A stretch of DNA of 64,000 nt. It comes from Candidatus Intricatilinea gracilis (GTDB taxonomy: Bacteria > Pseudomonadota > Gammaproteobacteria > Burkholderiales > Burkholderiaceae_C). Position numbers and translations under genes: made by a program. Location of the stretch: contig JADJDQ010000005.1 of NCBI GenBank assembly GCA_016702605.1, positions 191,731 to 255,730 on the forward strand, in the 5' to 3' direction. Positions 37,181 to 45,640 of this stretch are shown in pieces (positions within the stretch are counted from its first letter, which is position 1; every line of letters begins with the position of its first letter). Under the pieces are notes generated by a model. That model did no database searches and was not told the DNA's origin. It saw nothing but the letters and a program-made list of their open reading frames with translations.

Positions 37181-37357
37181 GGCGTGCTCCGGTAGGCGGG
37201 TCGCCCTTGTTTGCCTGGCCGGATCACCGGTGAAGCAAACGAAGGGGCTTGGCGCCATTGTTGGCAAGCACCCCCCGAAACATAAATCGGATAAGCACCC
37301 CGCCGACCCGCCATATCGCGGCCTTGCGCCGCAGGGCCTCCACCTAGAGTTGCCGCC
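37181..37357. promoter_or_regulatory. Divergent flgB / flgA control region
   Basis: This 177-bp gap separates divergent flagellar transcripts and must carry both promoters. It contains an AT-rich patch (CATAAATCGGATAAG, 37281-37295) that stands out from the GC-rich surroundings and could be part of an activator or promoter site. No sigma-28 or sigma-54 element could be assigned with confidence. Confidence 0.45.
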
Positions 37358-38209
37358 ATGGTCAGCTTCGTCCACACCCGCCGACAGCTTGATGCGCCAG
37401 CGCCCAACTTGGTGCGGGGCGTTGTCGTCACGTCGTACCCCGCCCCCATCGAACGTAAGTCGGTGCGCAGGACGGCCCTGATCAACACGTCGTTTCTCGT
37501 GCTTCTGATCGTGATGTGCTGGGGCCTGCTGCCGCGATCGGCGTCGGCGCAGCCACAGGCAGCAGACGGCGCCGCGTCGCCCCTGCTGACACCGCAGTTC
37601 CAGCAGCAGGTGCAGGCACTCACTGCCGGCCAGATCGCCGCGCCGGCCAATGCCCGCATCGACGTCACCATCGGCTCACTCGACCCGCGTCTCAAACTGG
37701 CACCCTGCCAGCGCATCGAACCCTATCTGCCGGCCGGCGCTCGCCTGTGGGGCGCCACCCGCGTGGGCCTGCGCTGCACCGACGGGCCGGTGCGCTGGAA
37801 CGTCTACCTGCCTGTGACCGTGAAGGTCTGGGCCCCGGCCCTGGTGGCCGCTGCGCCGATCGCCGCTGGCGTCGAACTCACAGGTCGCGAACTGATGCTG
37901 AGTGAGGTCGACATCGCCGCAGCACACGGTGCAACCTTCGATCAGGTGGGTGCCCTCGTGGGCCGCAAGCTGGCCACACCCCTGGCACCCGGTGCCGCCG
38001 TACGCGCCGACATGTTGCGTGTGCGCCAGTGGTTTGCCGCCGGCGACCCGGTGGTGCTGATCGCACGCGGCGACGGCTTTTCGGTCTCGGGCACCGGCCA
38101 GGCGCTAGGCCCGGGCCTGGAAGGTCAGCAGGTGCGCGTGCGCACCGAAGGTGGACGCGTCGTCGTCGGCAAGCCAGTGGGCGAGCGCCGCGTGGAGATC
38201 AAGTTGTGA
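37358..38209 (+). CDS. flgA: Flagellar P-ring assembly chaperone
   Basis: The 283-residue FlgA is a periplasmic chaperone for P-ring formation. A signal segment (about residues 40-60, LINTSFLVLLIVMCWGLL, then SASAQP) follows a long n-region. The C-terminal SAF domain includes VGRKLATPLAPGAAVRADML, VRQWFAAGDPVVL and GQQVRVRTEGGRVVVG. It is divergent from flgB, the same arrangement as in enterobacteria. Confidence 0.93.
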   Translation: MVSFVHTRRQLDAPAPNLVRGVVVTSYPAPIERKSVRRTALINTSFLVLLIVMCWGLLPRSASAQPQAADGAASPLLTPQFQQQVQALTAGQIAAPANARIDVTIGSLDPRLKLAPCQRIEPYLPAGARLWGATRVGLRCTDGPVRWNVYLPVTVKVWAPALVAAAPIAAGVELTGRELMLSEVDIAAAHGATFDQVGALVGRKLATPLAPGAAVRADMLRVRQWFAAGDPVVLIARGDGFSVSGTGQALGPGLEGQQVRVRTEGGRVVVGKPVGERRVEIKL

Positions 38210-38321
38210 TCAGGTGTTTGCCCCCCCGAAGCAAGTGGCGCCCCGGGCTCAAGCCCGCACCCGCCGCGGCCGATAGCCTTGCATGGACGCCGAACTTTGC
38301 AAGCAATCGTGTGAGCGGGGC

Positions 38322-38348
38322 TCAAGTTTGGCGTCTGGCGGTCGAAAC
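38322..38348 (+). promoter_or_regulatory. Candidate sigma-28 (FliA) promoter for flgMN
   Basis: TCAAGTTT at 38322-38329, then an 11-base spacer, then GTCGAAAC at 38341-38348. The FliA consensus is TAAAGTTT-N11-GCCGATAA, so the -35 matches 7 of 8, the spacing is exact and the -10 matches about 5 of 8. It lies about 140 bp before flgM, a gene commonly under FliA control. A second weaker -10-like GCCGATAG is at 38269-38276. Confidence 0.45.
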
Positions 38349-38489
38349 TTGCGCCATGGTTGGCGCAAACGTCGCGCCCCGCATCACGGCAGCAGGCCCG
38401 CGCACTCTCTTGCGCACAATGCCGCCACCGCGGGACGGCGTGGGTGGTGCCGCCGTACTGACGCCCGCAGGGGCTCGAAGGAGTGGATC

Positions 38490-38813
38490 ATGAAGATCGG
38501 CCAAACCGGCGCAGCGCCGGCCATATCGCCAGTTGCAGGCAACAACGCGGGCAACACCGAGCCTCAGGGCACAGGCAAGGCCGGCAAGGCCGGCGCCACC
38601 GCGGCCACGAACAACACCAGCACCAGCGTCAAGTTGTCGAACACGGCCCAGGCCCTGCTCGACGGCGCCGAAGGTGGCTTCGACCAGGCCAAGGTCGACC
38701 GGGTGCGCCAGTCCATCTCGGACGGCACCTACAAGATCAATCCCGAGGCGATTGCCGACAAGCTCATCGCCAATGCTCAGGAAGTGCTCGGCAAGGTGGG
38801 CCAGCCGCGCTGA
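38490..38813 (+). CDS. flgM: Anti-sigma-28 factor
   Basis: The 107-residue product is FlgM, which holds FliA inactive until it is exported through the finished hook. The C-terminal half carries the FliA-binding helices (VKLSNTAQALLDGAE, VDRVRQSISDGTYKINPEAI, ADKLI). The N-terminal half is Ala/Gly/Thr-rich and probably unfolded, as expected. AAGGAG at 38478-38483 is a strong ribosome binding site for the ATG at 38490. flgN follows 61 bp later. Confidence 0.93.
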   Translation: MKIGQTGAAPAISPVAGNNAGNTEPQGTGKAGKAGATAATNNTSTSVKLSNTAQALLDGAEGGFDQAKVDRVRQSISDGTYKINPEAIADKLIANAQEVLGKVGQPR

Positions 38814-38874
38814 GGCGCCGCCCACCACACATGCCGCCCGAGCACCCCACACACCCGTCCGGACTCGACCGCTC

Positions 38875-39264
38875 ATGAATCAGCACCTGCAAGACAGCCG
38901 GGTCGCCACGCCTCCCGGCCCAGCCCCGCTCGAGGACATGATGGGCCGCGTCGAGGACGAACTCGCCGCGCTGGGCGAAGCCCTCAGGCAACGCGACAGT
39001 GTGGCCATCGAGTCACACGCCGATCACCTGCATCAGGCGCTCGAACAGGCGGTCGACGGATTCAGCAAGGCTGCACGCAACGGCGCCATACCCACCCCGT
39101 TGCGCAATCGCCTCGTCAAGGCCAGCGGCCAGGTCGCCGCCCAGCGCGAGTCACTCCTTCGCGCCACCGTGGCACTCGACCGCGCCATCGACGCCCTCAT
39201 GCCGCGCGACAACGCGCCGGTCTACGGTCAGCGCAGCGCGCTGGCTTCGGCCTACGGGCGCTGA
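38875..39264 (+). CDS. flgN: Flagellar export chaperone for FlgK and FlgL
   Basis: A 129-residue, mostly helical protein in the position of FlgN, directly after flgM. FlgN binds the hook-associated proteins FlgK and FlgL, encoded in this window, and delivers them to the export gate. Sequence conservation in the family is low; the helical core RVEDELAALGEALRQRDSVA and the C-terminal VALDRAIDALM fit. The call rests mainly on gene order and size. Confidence 0.82.
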   Translation: MNQHLQDSRVATPPGPAPLEDMMGRVEDELAALGEALRQRDSVAIESHADHLHQALEQAVDGFSKAARNGAIPTPLRNRLVKASGQVAAQRESLLRATVALDRAIDALMPRDNAPVYGQRSALASAYGR

Positions 39265-39272
39265 GCCGGTAC

Positions 39273-39297
39273 CGGCCCGCGGGCCGACTCGCTTTTT
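39273..39297 (+). terminator. Probable terminator after flgMN
   Basis: The palindrome CGGCCCGCGGGCCG (39273-39286) is followed by five T residues at 39293-39297, just after flgN. The stem is short (about 5 bp with a 4-base loop), but the T run is rare in this GC-rich sequence. Confidence 0.5.
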
Positions 39298-39314
39298 CGC
39301 TGAATGCGCTTGCG

Positions 39315-39677
39315 TCAGCCCAACAGTGCCAGGCTGGCGCGCACGATGTCGCGCACCAGGTCGGCATCGACTGGCTGACCGTACTTGAGCTTGAGATGGC
39401 GCTGGCCCTTGCCGACACCGTCGAGTTCGGGAAACTGCAGTGCGAGTTGTGCGCCGTTGAACACCTGCATGTGCGCGTGTGACTTGTGAAGCGCCAGTGC
39501 GAGCAGGTTGCGTCCACCGGCCACGAAGGTCAGGTTGCCCCACTTCACCGCTTGCTCGATCTCGGGCGCCGTTGCCAGCACCACTTGCTGAAGGCTGCGT
39601 GCGCAGGCCAGTTGGGGCTCGCTCAGGGTGTCGAAATAGGCGGCGACCAGGGCCCCTGGGCGGACAAGGTGACGCAC
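39315..39677 (-). CDS. DUF1801 domain protein
   Basis: A small protein, 120 residues from the GTG at 39677, matching the DUF1801/YdhG-type fold: EIEQAVKWGNLTFVAGGRNL, ALALHKSHAHMQVFNG, and a C-terminal VRDIVRASLALLG. The family has no established biochemical function. The GTG at 39677 was preferred because AGAG lies just upstream; an in-frame GTG at 39752 would add 25 residues. It converges on flgN. Confidence 0.78.
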   Translation of the reverse strand: MRHLVRPGALVAAYFDTLSEPQLACARSLQQVVLATAPEIEQAVKWGNLTFVAGGRNLLALALHKSHAHMQVFNGAQLALQFPELDGVGKGQRHLKLKYGQPVDADLVRDIVRASLALLG

Positions 39678-39804
39678 GACGAAACTCTCTATGCGGGTAA
39701 TCGGGAGGGCAATGTAGCAGCGCCTAACTGCTGCCCTCGGGGTTACCCCCACAGTCGACTGGGCGCCGGTGGCGGACCCTGCGTCACCGCAAGGTCAGGC
39801 CCGA

Positions 39805-40374
<570 letters not shown>

Positions 40375-40694
40375 GTCGGGGTGCTGGGTCCAGGCAAAGG
40401 CGGCCGGCGACCGCGTGCGGCATTCTAGGCAGGCCGTTGCCTACCAGGCTGGCGGGTCAGTGGGCGGCAGGGTCGGTGAAAAGATCCGCCTGCCGGGCCA
40501 CCTGCACGACACACGACCTGCAAGTCACCCAGCGACAGTGGACAGCCTGGTGCAAACACACGACAGTCCCGCCCTGCTTGTGCGGGGTAGACCACCCGGG
40601 CCGACGTGCACGGCGTTACAGCTAGGCGCAAGCCCCCATGGCGACGAGGGTCGGCTGATGGTCAACTGTGCGGGTAGCCAACCAGTACATCGCC
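40375..40694. other. 320-bp gap between dcd and the Mpo1-like gene
   Basis: No convincing gene, repeat or RNA was seen. It separates divergent genes and should hold the promoters of both dcd and the Mpo1-like gene, but no clear -35/-10 pair could be assigned. Confidence 0.5.
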
Positions 40695-41345
40695 ATGTCC
40701 GCCCAGCGCAGACCCACTTCGACCCAACGCAGACGTGGCGCACGTTCCTTGGCCGCGGACGACGACCGCAGCCACGGTTTTGCCAACACGATCTTCGTCG
40801 TCAGCCGCACCGGCGTGCCGCGGTCACCGCTGCGCCCGGCCACCGAACTGCTGGTCGACTACGCACGTTTCCATCGCGACCGGCGCAACATCGCCAGCCA
40901 CTTCGTCGGCATCCCGCTGATCGTGCTCGCGTTGGGCATCCTGCTCGGACGCCTGCAACTCGGCGGCTACAACCTGGCCTGGATGTTCTGGGGCGCCAGC
41001 GCCCTGTGGTACGTCACGCGCGGCAAACTATTGATGGGCATCGTCACCAGTGCCGTCACCGCCGGACTGATCGCGCTGGTGCAACCGCTGGCCATGACCG
41101 ACGACTGGCTCGGCTGGGGTCTGGGCGGCATTGCCGCAGGCTGGCTGGTGCAACTGGCCGGCCACTACTTCGAAGGCCGCAAGCCCGGCTTCGTCGACGA
41201 CCTGATCGGCCAGCTGGTGGGGCCGATGTTCCTGATCGCCGAAGCCATGATGGCCATCGGCCTCGAGCGCGAGACCCGCATCGAGATCGAACTCGGCGCC
41301 GGGTCGACGCATCTGCGCGACCTGAAAGCCGGCGGCGCCAGTTGA
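40695..41345 (+). CDS. Mpo1/DUF962-family membrane protein
   Basis: The product (216 residues from ATG 40695) has the DUF962/Mpo1-like core: YARFHRDRRNIASHFVGIP, four hydrophobic helices, and QLAGHYFEGRKPGFVDDLI. Yeast Mpo1 is an Fe-dependent dioxygenase acting on 2-hydroxy fatty acids, and the conserved His residues (ASHFVG, GHYFEG) are present here. The bacterial function is not established. The first roughly 45 residues are unconserved and the start is uncertain; a GTG near the core could be the real start. Confidence 0.75.
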   Translation: MSAQRRPTSTQRRRGARSLAADDDRSHGFANTIFVVSRTGVPRSPLRPATELLVDYARFHRDRRNIASHFVGIPLIVLALGILLGRLQLGGYNLAWMFWGASALWYVTRGKLLMGIVTSAVTAGLIALVQPLAMTDDWLGWGLGGIAAGWLVQLAGHYFEGRKPGFVDDLIGQLVGPMFLIAEAMMAIGLERETRIEIELGAGSTHLRDLKAGGAS

Positions 41346-41485
41346 GCCAGGCGTCTCCAGGTCGGCAACTGGTCGTGGGCGACCATGGCGGGCCAGCCGC
41401 TCCGGTCCAGTTGCGCCAGCCCATTCACCGCGACCCGCCCGTCCACGCCAGGCCGAACGGGCGCGCCAGGCCAGACCAGCCCGAT

Positions 41486-42472
41486 GTGCTGGTTTTCGGC
41501 GCCGGTCTGGTGGGCGGCTGGGTTGGCGCCCACCTGGCCGGTGCGGGCCTGGCCGTCACCCTGGTGGGCCGTGCCGACCGCCTGGCGCCAGTGGCCAGCA
41601 GCGGCTACACGCTGAGCGATCTGGACGGCAACAAGGTCCACGTCGACGCGAGCACCCTCAGCTTTGCGTCGCAGTTGCCGCACCACTGCGCGCCCGATCT
41701 CACGTTGCTGTGTGTCAAGAGCGGCGCCACGCGCCAGGCCGCGGCCGCACTTGCCCAGGTGCTGCCGCCGGGCAGCCTGGTGCTGAGCCTGCAGAACGGC
41801 CTGGCCAATGTCGATCAGGCGCGTCTCACGGCGCCGCAACTGCGCTGGCGCGCCGGCATGGTGTCGTACAACGTGGCCGAACTGGCGCCCGGTCGCCTGC
41901 ACCGTGGCACCGGCGGCGTGTTGATGGCGCAGGCCGATCCGGCGCTCGAGCCCTGGGTCAGCCACTTCAACGGCGCCGGTGTGCCGCTGGCCCTGCACCC
42001 CGACATCACCACCGTGTTGTGGGCCAAGCTGCTCATCAACCTCAACAACCCGGTCAACGCCCTGTCGGGACTGCCCCTGCGCGCCGAGTTGCTCGATCGC
42101 GGCTACCGCCGCTGTTTTGCCGCCATGATGGACGAGGCGCTGGGTGTGCTCGATGCCGCCGCCATCCTGCCGGCACGCCTCATCGCCGTGCCCATGCATC
42201 ACCTGCCGATGCTGCTGCGCCTGCCCACACCACTGTTCAGGGTGGTGGCAGCCAGGCTGCTGCGTATCGACCCGCTGGCCAGATCCAGCATGGCCAGCGA
42301 CCTGGCGCGTGGCCGCCCCACCGAGATCGACGCCCTGTGCGGCGAGGTGGTGCGTCTGGCTGCCACGCTGGGGCGCGACGCACCACTCAACCGTCGCCTG
42401 GTCGAGTTGATGAGCCAGGCCAAACCACGCCAACGCAGCAGCGCCGCGCTGTTGCGCGAGTTGGGACTCTGA
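41486..42472 (+). CDS. Ketopantoate reductase family protein (PanE/ApbA)
   Basis: About 328 residues with an N-terminal Rossmann motif (LVFGAGLVGGWVG) and TLLCVKSGATRQAA. The catalytic-lysine region WAKLLINLNNPVNALSG, which contains the Lys and Asn used by PanE, and the C-terminal SSMASDLARGRPTEIDAL are characteristic of 2-dehydropantoate 2-reductases. That enzyme makes pantoate for coenzyme A with NADPH. Paralogs of other function exist, so the substrate is not certain. The start is weakly supported: GTG at 41486 or at 41375. Confidence 0.83.
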   Translation: MLVFGAGLVGGWVGAHLAGAGLAVTLVGRADRLAPVASSGYTLSDLDGNKVHVDASTLSFASQLPHHCAPDLTLLCVKSGATRQAAAALAQVLPPGSLVLSLQNGLANVDQARLTAPQLRWRAGMVSYNVAELAPGRLHRGTGGVLMAQADPALEPWVSHFNGAGVPLALHPDITTVLWAKLLINLNNPVNALSGLPLRAELLDRGYRRCFAAMMDEALGVLDAAAILPARLIAVPMHHLPMLLRLPTPLFRVVAARLLRIDPLARSSMASDLARGRPTEIDALCGEVVRLAATLGRDAPLNRRLVELMSQAKPRQRSSAALLRELGL

Positions 42473-42622
42473 GCACCAGTCGTCGAGCAGCCCGCCCGAG
42501 CCGCCAAGGCCGGCCGCCCGGACACGCCATGGTGACCACGGGGACCCGATGCGGCCTGGAAGGCCAATGCCCACACGGCAGAATGCCCGCCATGCCTGCG
42601 GGCGTCGCCTGGACTTTGCCTC

Positions 42623-43903
42623 ATGTCGGAACTCGGCCCCTCCCCGCTCATGGCGGGTGACCTCAACCTCAGCGTCGCGCAAGCCCGCGCCACCATCGCC
42701 GCCGCGCTGACACCCATCACCGGCAGCGAAAGTGTCGGCCTCACCCAGGCTTTGGGTCGTGTGCTGGCCGCCGACGTCATCTCACCTATCGCCGTGCCGG
42801 CACACGACAACTCGGCCATGGACGGATACGCCTTCGCTGGCGCCCGCCTGGTCGAGGGGGTCACCAGCCGCTTCACCCCCATCGGCACCGCCTTTGCCGG
42901 CGCGGCGTTCGCGGGTGAGGTGGGCGCCGGGCAGTGTGTGCGCATCATGACGGGTGCCGTCATGCCCGCCGGTTGTGACACCGTGGTGCCGCAGGAGTTG
43001 TGCGGCGTCGACGCGGGCAGCGGCGCCGTCTGCATCGAGCCCGGCGTCATCCGCCGCGGCGAGAACCGCCGCAAACGCGGCGAAGACCTGGCGCTGGGCG
43101 GCTGTGCCCTGCCGGCTGGCCGAGTCATCCGCCCGGTCGACCTGGGACTCATCGCCTCGCTGGGCATCACCAGCGTGACAGTCAGGCGTCGGCTGCGCGT
43201 GGCCCTGTTCAGCACCGGCAACGAGTTGCGCAGCCCCGACCAACCCCTGGACGACGGCTGCATCTACGACAGCAACCGCTACAGCCTGATGGGCGCCCTG
43301 CAGCGCCTGGGCATGGAGGTGGTCGACCTCGGCCTGGTGCGCGACGACCCCGCCGCCCTGCAGGCCACGCTCGACATCGCGGTCGCGCAGGCCGACGTGG
43401 TGCTCACCAGCGGCGGTGTGAGTGTGGGTGAGGCCGACTACACCCGCACCCTGCTCGCCAGCATGGGTGAAGTCGCGTTCTGGAAAGTCGCCATGCGCCC
43501 GGGACGCCCCTTCGCCTTCGGACCGCTGCGCGGCACCACCCCCGACACCACCAGCTGGCTCTTCGCCCTGCCCGGCAACCCGGTCGCCGCGCTCGTCACC
43601 TTCTACGTCTTTGCCCGCGACGCGCTGCTGCAACTGGCCGGCGCCACGCCCGAACCTCTGGTCGTGCTGCAGGCTCGCAGCACCGCCGCCATCCGCAAGC
43701 GCCCTGGTCGCAGCGAGTTCCAGCGTGGCCGCGTCAGCCAGGCGGCGGACGGCGCCTGGCAGGTCGAGATCACCGGCTCGCAAGGTGCCGGCATCCTGCG
43801 CAGCATGAGCGAAGCCAACTGCCTGGTCGTCCTCGGTCACGAGCAGGCCTCGGTGGCCGTCGGCGACAGGGTCGACGTCTGGCTGTTCGACGGCCTCGTC
43901 TGA
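42623..43903 (+). CDS. moeA: Molybdopterin molybdotransferase
   Basis: The 426-residue MoeA inserts molybdate into adenylylated molybdopterin. Motifs: PAHDNSAMDGYAF, RIMTGAVMPAGCDTVVPQE, FSTGNEL, the MoCF-domain TSGGVSVGEADY, and LPGNPVAALVTF. It stands 14 bp before mobA, so the two final steps of Mo-bis-MGD cofactor synthesis are probably co-transcribed. Both formate dehydrogenases in the window depend on this cofactor. Confidence 0.95.
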   Translation: MSELGPSPLMAGDLNLSVAQARATIAAALTPITGSESVGLTQALGRVLAADVISPIAVPAHDNSAMDGYAFAGARLVEGVTSRFTPIGTAFAGAAFAGEVGAGQCVRIMTGAVMPAGCDTVVPQELCGVDAGSGAVCIEPGVIRRGENRRKRGEDLALGGCALPAGRVIRPVDLGLIASLGITSVTVRRRLRVALFSTGNELRSPDQPLDDGCIYDSNRYSLMGALQRLGMEVVDLGLVRDDPAALQATLDIAVAQADVVLTSGGVSVGEADYTRTLLASMGEVAFWKVAMRPGRPFAFGPLRGTTPDTTSWLFALPGNPVAALVTFYVFARDALLQLAGATPEPLVVLQARSTAAIRKRPGRSEFQRGRVSQAADGAWQVEITGSQGAGILRSMSEANCLVVLGHEQASVAVGDRVDVWLFDGLV

Positions 43904-43917
43904 GCCGGGCTGAACCT

Positions 43918-44586
43918 GTGCGCGTCAGCCTTCCGGCCGATCACCCCGTGGCGACCCGCCCCTGCCCGGACAACATCACCGGCCTCGTCCTCGCAGGCGG
44001 CCTGGGCCGGCGCATGGGCGGCGTCGACAAGGGCCTGCACGCCTGGCAGGGCCGCCCGCTGATCGAGCATGTGCTGCAGCGCCTGGCCCCGCAGGTCGGC
44101 CATCTCGCCATCAATGCCAATCGCAATCTGGCCGACTACGCCGCCCTGGGCCACCCGGTGCACCGAGACGCCCAGGCACCGGACGGCGGCATACCCTACG
44201 CCGGCCCCATGGCCGGCCTGCTCGCCGGCCTCGAGGCCTGCCGGACCGACTGGCTCGTCTGCGTGCCCTGCGACGCCCCGCTGCTGCCGCACGATCTGGT
44301 CGAACGCCTCGTCGCCGCCCTGGCCGAGCCACCCGCCGCGCGCCTGGCCGTCGCCGTCAGCCGCGAAAGCGACGGCAGCCTGCAACCCCAGCCGGTGTTC
44401 TGCCTGCTGCACACCAGCCTGCGCACCAGCCTCGGCGCGTGGATCACGTCCGGCCAGTCGAAGGTCATGATGTGGCTGCGTCAGGAGGGGTGTGCGCAGG
44501 CGGTATTCGAGCAAGGCGACGAGTTCTTCAACGCGAACACGCTGGGCGATCTGGCGCGTAGCAAGGTCGTCCAACGGGCGAAGTGA
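43918..44586 (+). CDS. mobA: Molybdenum cofactor guanylyltransferase
   Basis: The 222-residue enzyme attaches GMP to the Mo cofactor to form bis-MGD, required by DMSO-reductase-family enzymes such as the formate dehydrogenases nearby. Nucleotide-binding motif LVLAGGLGRRMGGVDKGL, then GPMAGLLAGLEAC and VPCDAPLLPHDLVERL. The start is a GTG at 43918 close behind moeA; a GTG at 43948 is an alternative. Confidence 0.94.
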   Translation: MRVSLPADHPVATRPCPDNITGLVLAGGLGRRMGGVDKGLHAWQGRPLIEHVLQRLAPQVGHLAINANRNLADYAALGHPVHRDAQAPDGGIPYAGPMAGLLAGLEACRTDWLVCVPCDAPLLPHDLVERLVAALAEPPAARLAVAVSRESDGSLQPQPVFCLLHTSLRTSLGAWITSGQSKVMMWLRQEGCAQAVFEQGDEFFNANTLGDLARSKVVQRAK

Positions 44587-44592
44587 TGCCGC

Positions 44593-45378
44593 TCAGGCGT
44601 CGGAATCCGGCGCTCGCGCAGGTGTAAGGGGGAAGTGGCGAGCCTTCGGCCAATCGATCATGACCTGGTCGGCCGCCGGCTTTCCTTCGCTGACCTTGCC
44701 GGCCTTTGTCGGCCTGCCCAGCGCCAGCCACCCCACCAGCGTCTCGCCCGGATCGCAGAACGCCGCGATCAACTCGGGGCGGCGCACCTTGCCGCCCGAG
44801 AGCATCTTGCCGGCATAGCCCAGGGCATGGGCCGCGTTGAGGAAGTTCGTGATGGCGCCACCCACCGCAGCCCACTGTTCGTGGGCGGGCACCAGCGGAT
44901 GGCCCAGGTCGATGCGGGCCACGACCGCGATGCTGACAGGAGCGGCCAGGGCGCGCTCGAAGTCGTTGCGGGCATCGTCGGCGGATTTTCCTGCCGCCAG
45001 CGCGGCTTGTTCGAACAGCGTGGCCATGTGCTGGCGGGCATCACCACGCACGAGCTTCAAGCGCCACGGCACCAGACCGGCGTGGTCGGGGGCCCGCAGC
45101 GCCGCGCGGGCCATGAGAGTGAGTTCACCTTCGCTCGGTGCCGGTCCGCTGAGATGCCGCACGCCCAGCGACGTGCGCCCGAGCAGGCTGGCCAATGCGG
45201 GCGGCAGGTGGTCGCCGGTCAGCGGCGCGGCTGGGGCATCGCCCGTGGAGGAAATCGCACGCGCCGCAGAGGCAGGCATCACTGCGGCAGGCATCACCGC
45301 GCCGGTGACCATTGAGGCAGGCCTTGCGGCGGCAGCGGTCGCCGAGGACTTGCGGCAGGCTTCGAGGTCGTCGGTCAT
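44593..45378 (-). CDS. YdjA-like nitroreductase
   Basis: A 261-residue flavin-dependent nitroreductase-fold protein. The motif ARAALRAPDHAGLVPWRL is typical of the YdjA subgroup, as are GGAITNFLNAAHALGYAGKM and VGWLALGRPT. The physiological substrate is unknown. The first roughly 65 residues are an Ala-rich, unconserved extension; the start at 45378 (MTDDLEACRK) was preferred to longer forms that would run into tRNA-Sec. It converges on mobA with 6 bp between. Confidence 0.84.
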   Translation of the reverse strand: MTDDLEACRKSSATAAAARPASMVTGAVMPAAVMPASAARAISSTGDAPAAPLTGDHLPPALASLLGRTSLGVRHLSGPAPSEGELTLMARAALRAPDHAGLVPWRLKLVRGDARQHMATLFEQAALAAGKSADDARNDFERALAAPVSIAVVARIDLGHPLVPAHEQWAAVGGAITNFLNAAHALGYAGKMLSGGKVRRPELIAAFCDPGETLVGWLALGRPTKAGKVSEGKPAADQVMIDWPKARHFPLTPARAPDSDA

Positions 45379-45434
45379 GTGCCCATCATGCGGTGTCGCG
45401 CCGCTCGCGGGCAGGGTGCAGACCCTTGGCGGGG

Positions 45435-45530
45435 TGGCGGAAGGACGTGGGAGTCGAACCCACCCGGCGGCGCATGGCACCACCCACCGGGTTTGAAGCC
45501 CGGCCGATCCACCAGGATCGTTCTCCTTCC
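45435..45530 (-). tRNA. selC: tRNA-Sec (anticodon UCA)
   Basis: Read on the minus strand, this 96-nt RNA begins GGAAGGAGAACGATCC and ends GUCCUUCC-G-CCA, with the CCA encoded at 45435-45437. It has the hallmarks of bacterial selenocysteine tRNA: a long 6-bp D stem (CGATCC/GGATCG), anticodon loop CTTCAAA with UCA at 45494-45496, a long variable arm, and T loop TTCGACT. Length is close to E. coli selC. selB lies 110 bp away on the same strand. Confidence 0.96.
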
Positions 45531-45560
45531 ATGTTCGGTCGATATGCTGGGCGCGCCCAG

Positions 45561-45574
45561 CCTGTCTAGACAAG
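45561..45574. repeat. Palindrome CCTGTCTAGACAAG between tRNA-Sec and selB
   Basis: The core TGTCTAGACA (45563-45572) is a perfect 10-base palindrome. With the following TG it reads GTCTAGACAAGTG, close to the GTCTGGACAAGTG of the inverted repeat at 34291-34310. It may be an operator of a dimeric regulator; no function can be assigned from sequence. Confidence 0.4.
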
Positions 45575-45640
45575 TGGGCGGCAGCACTGCGGTCGAGTCC
45601 GAGCTCGGCGCGCGAGGATAGACGCTGATAGGCCCTGGTC

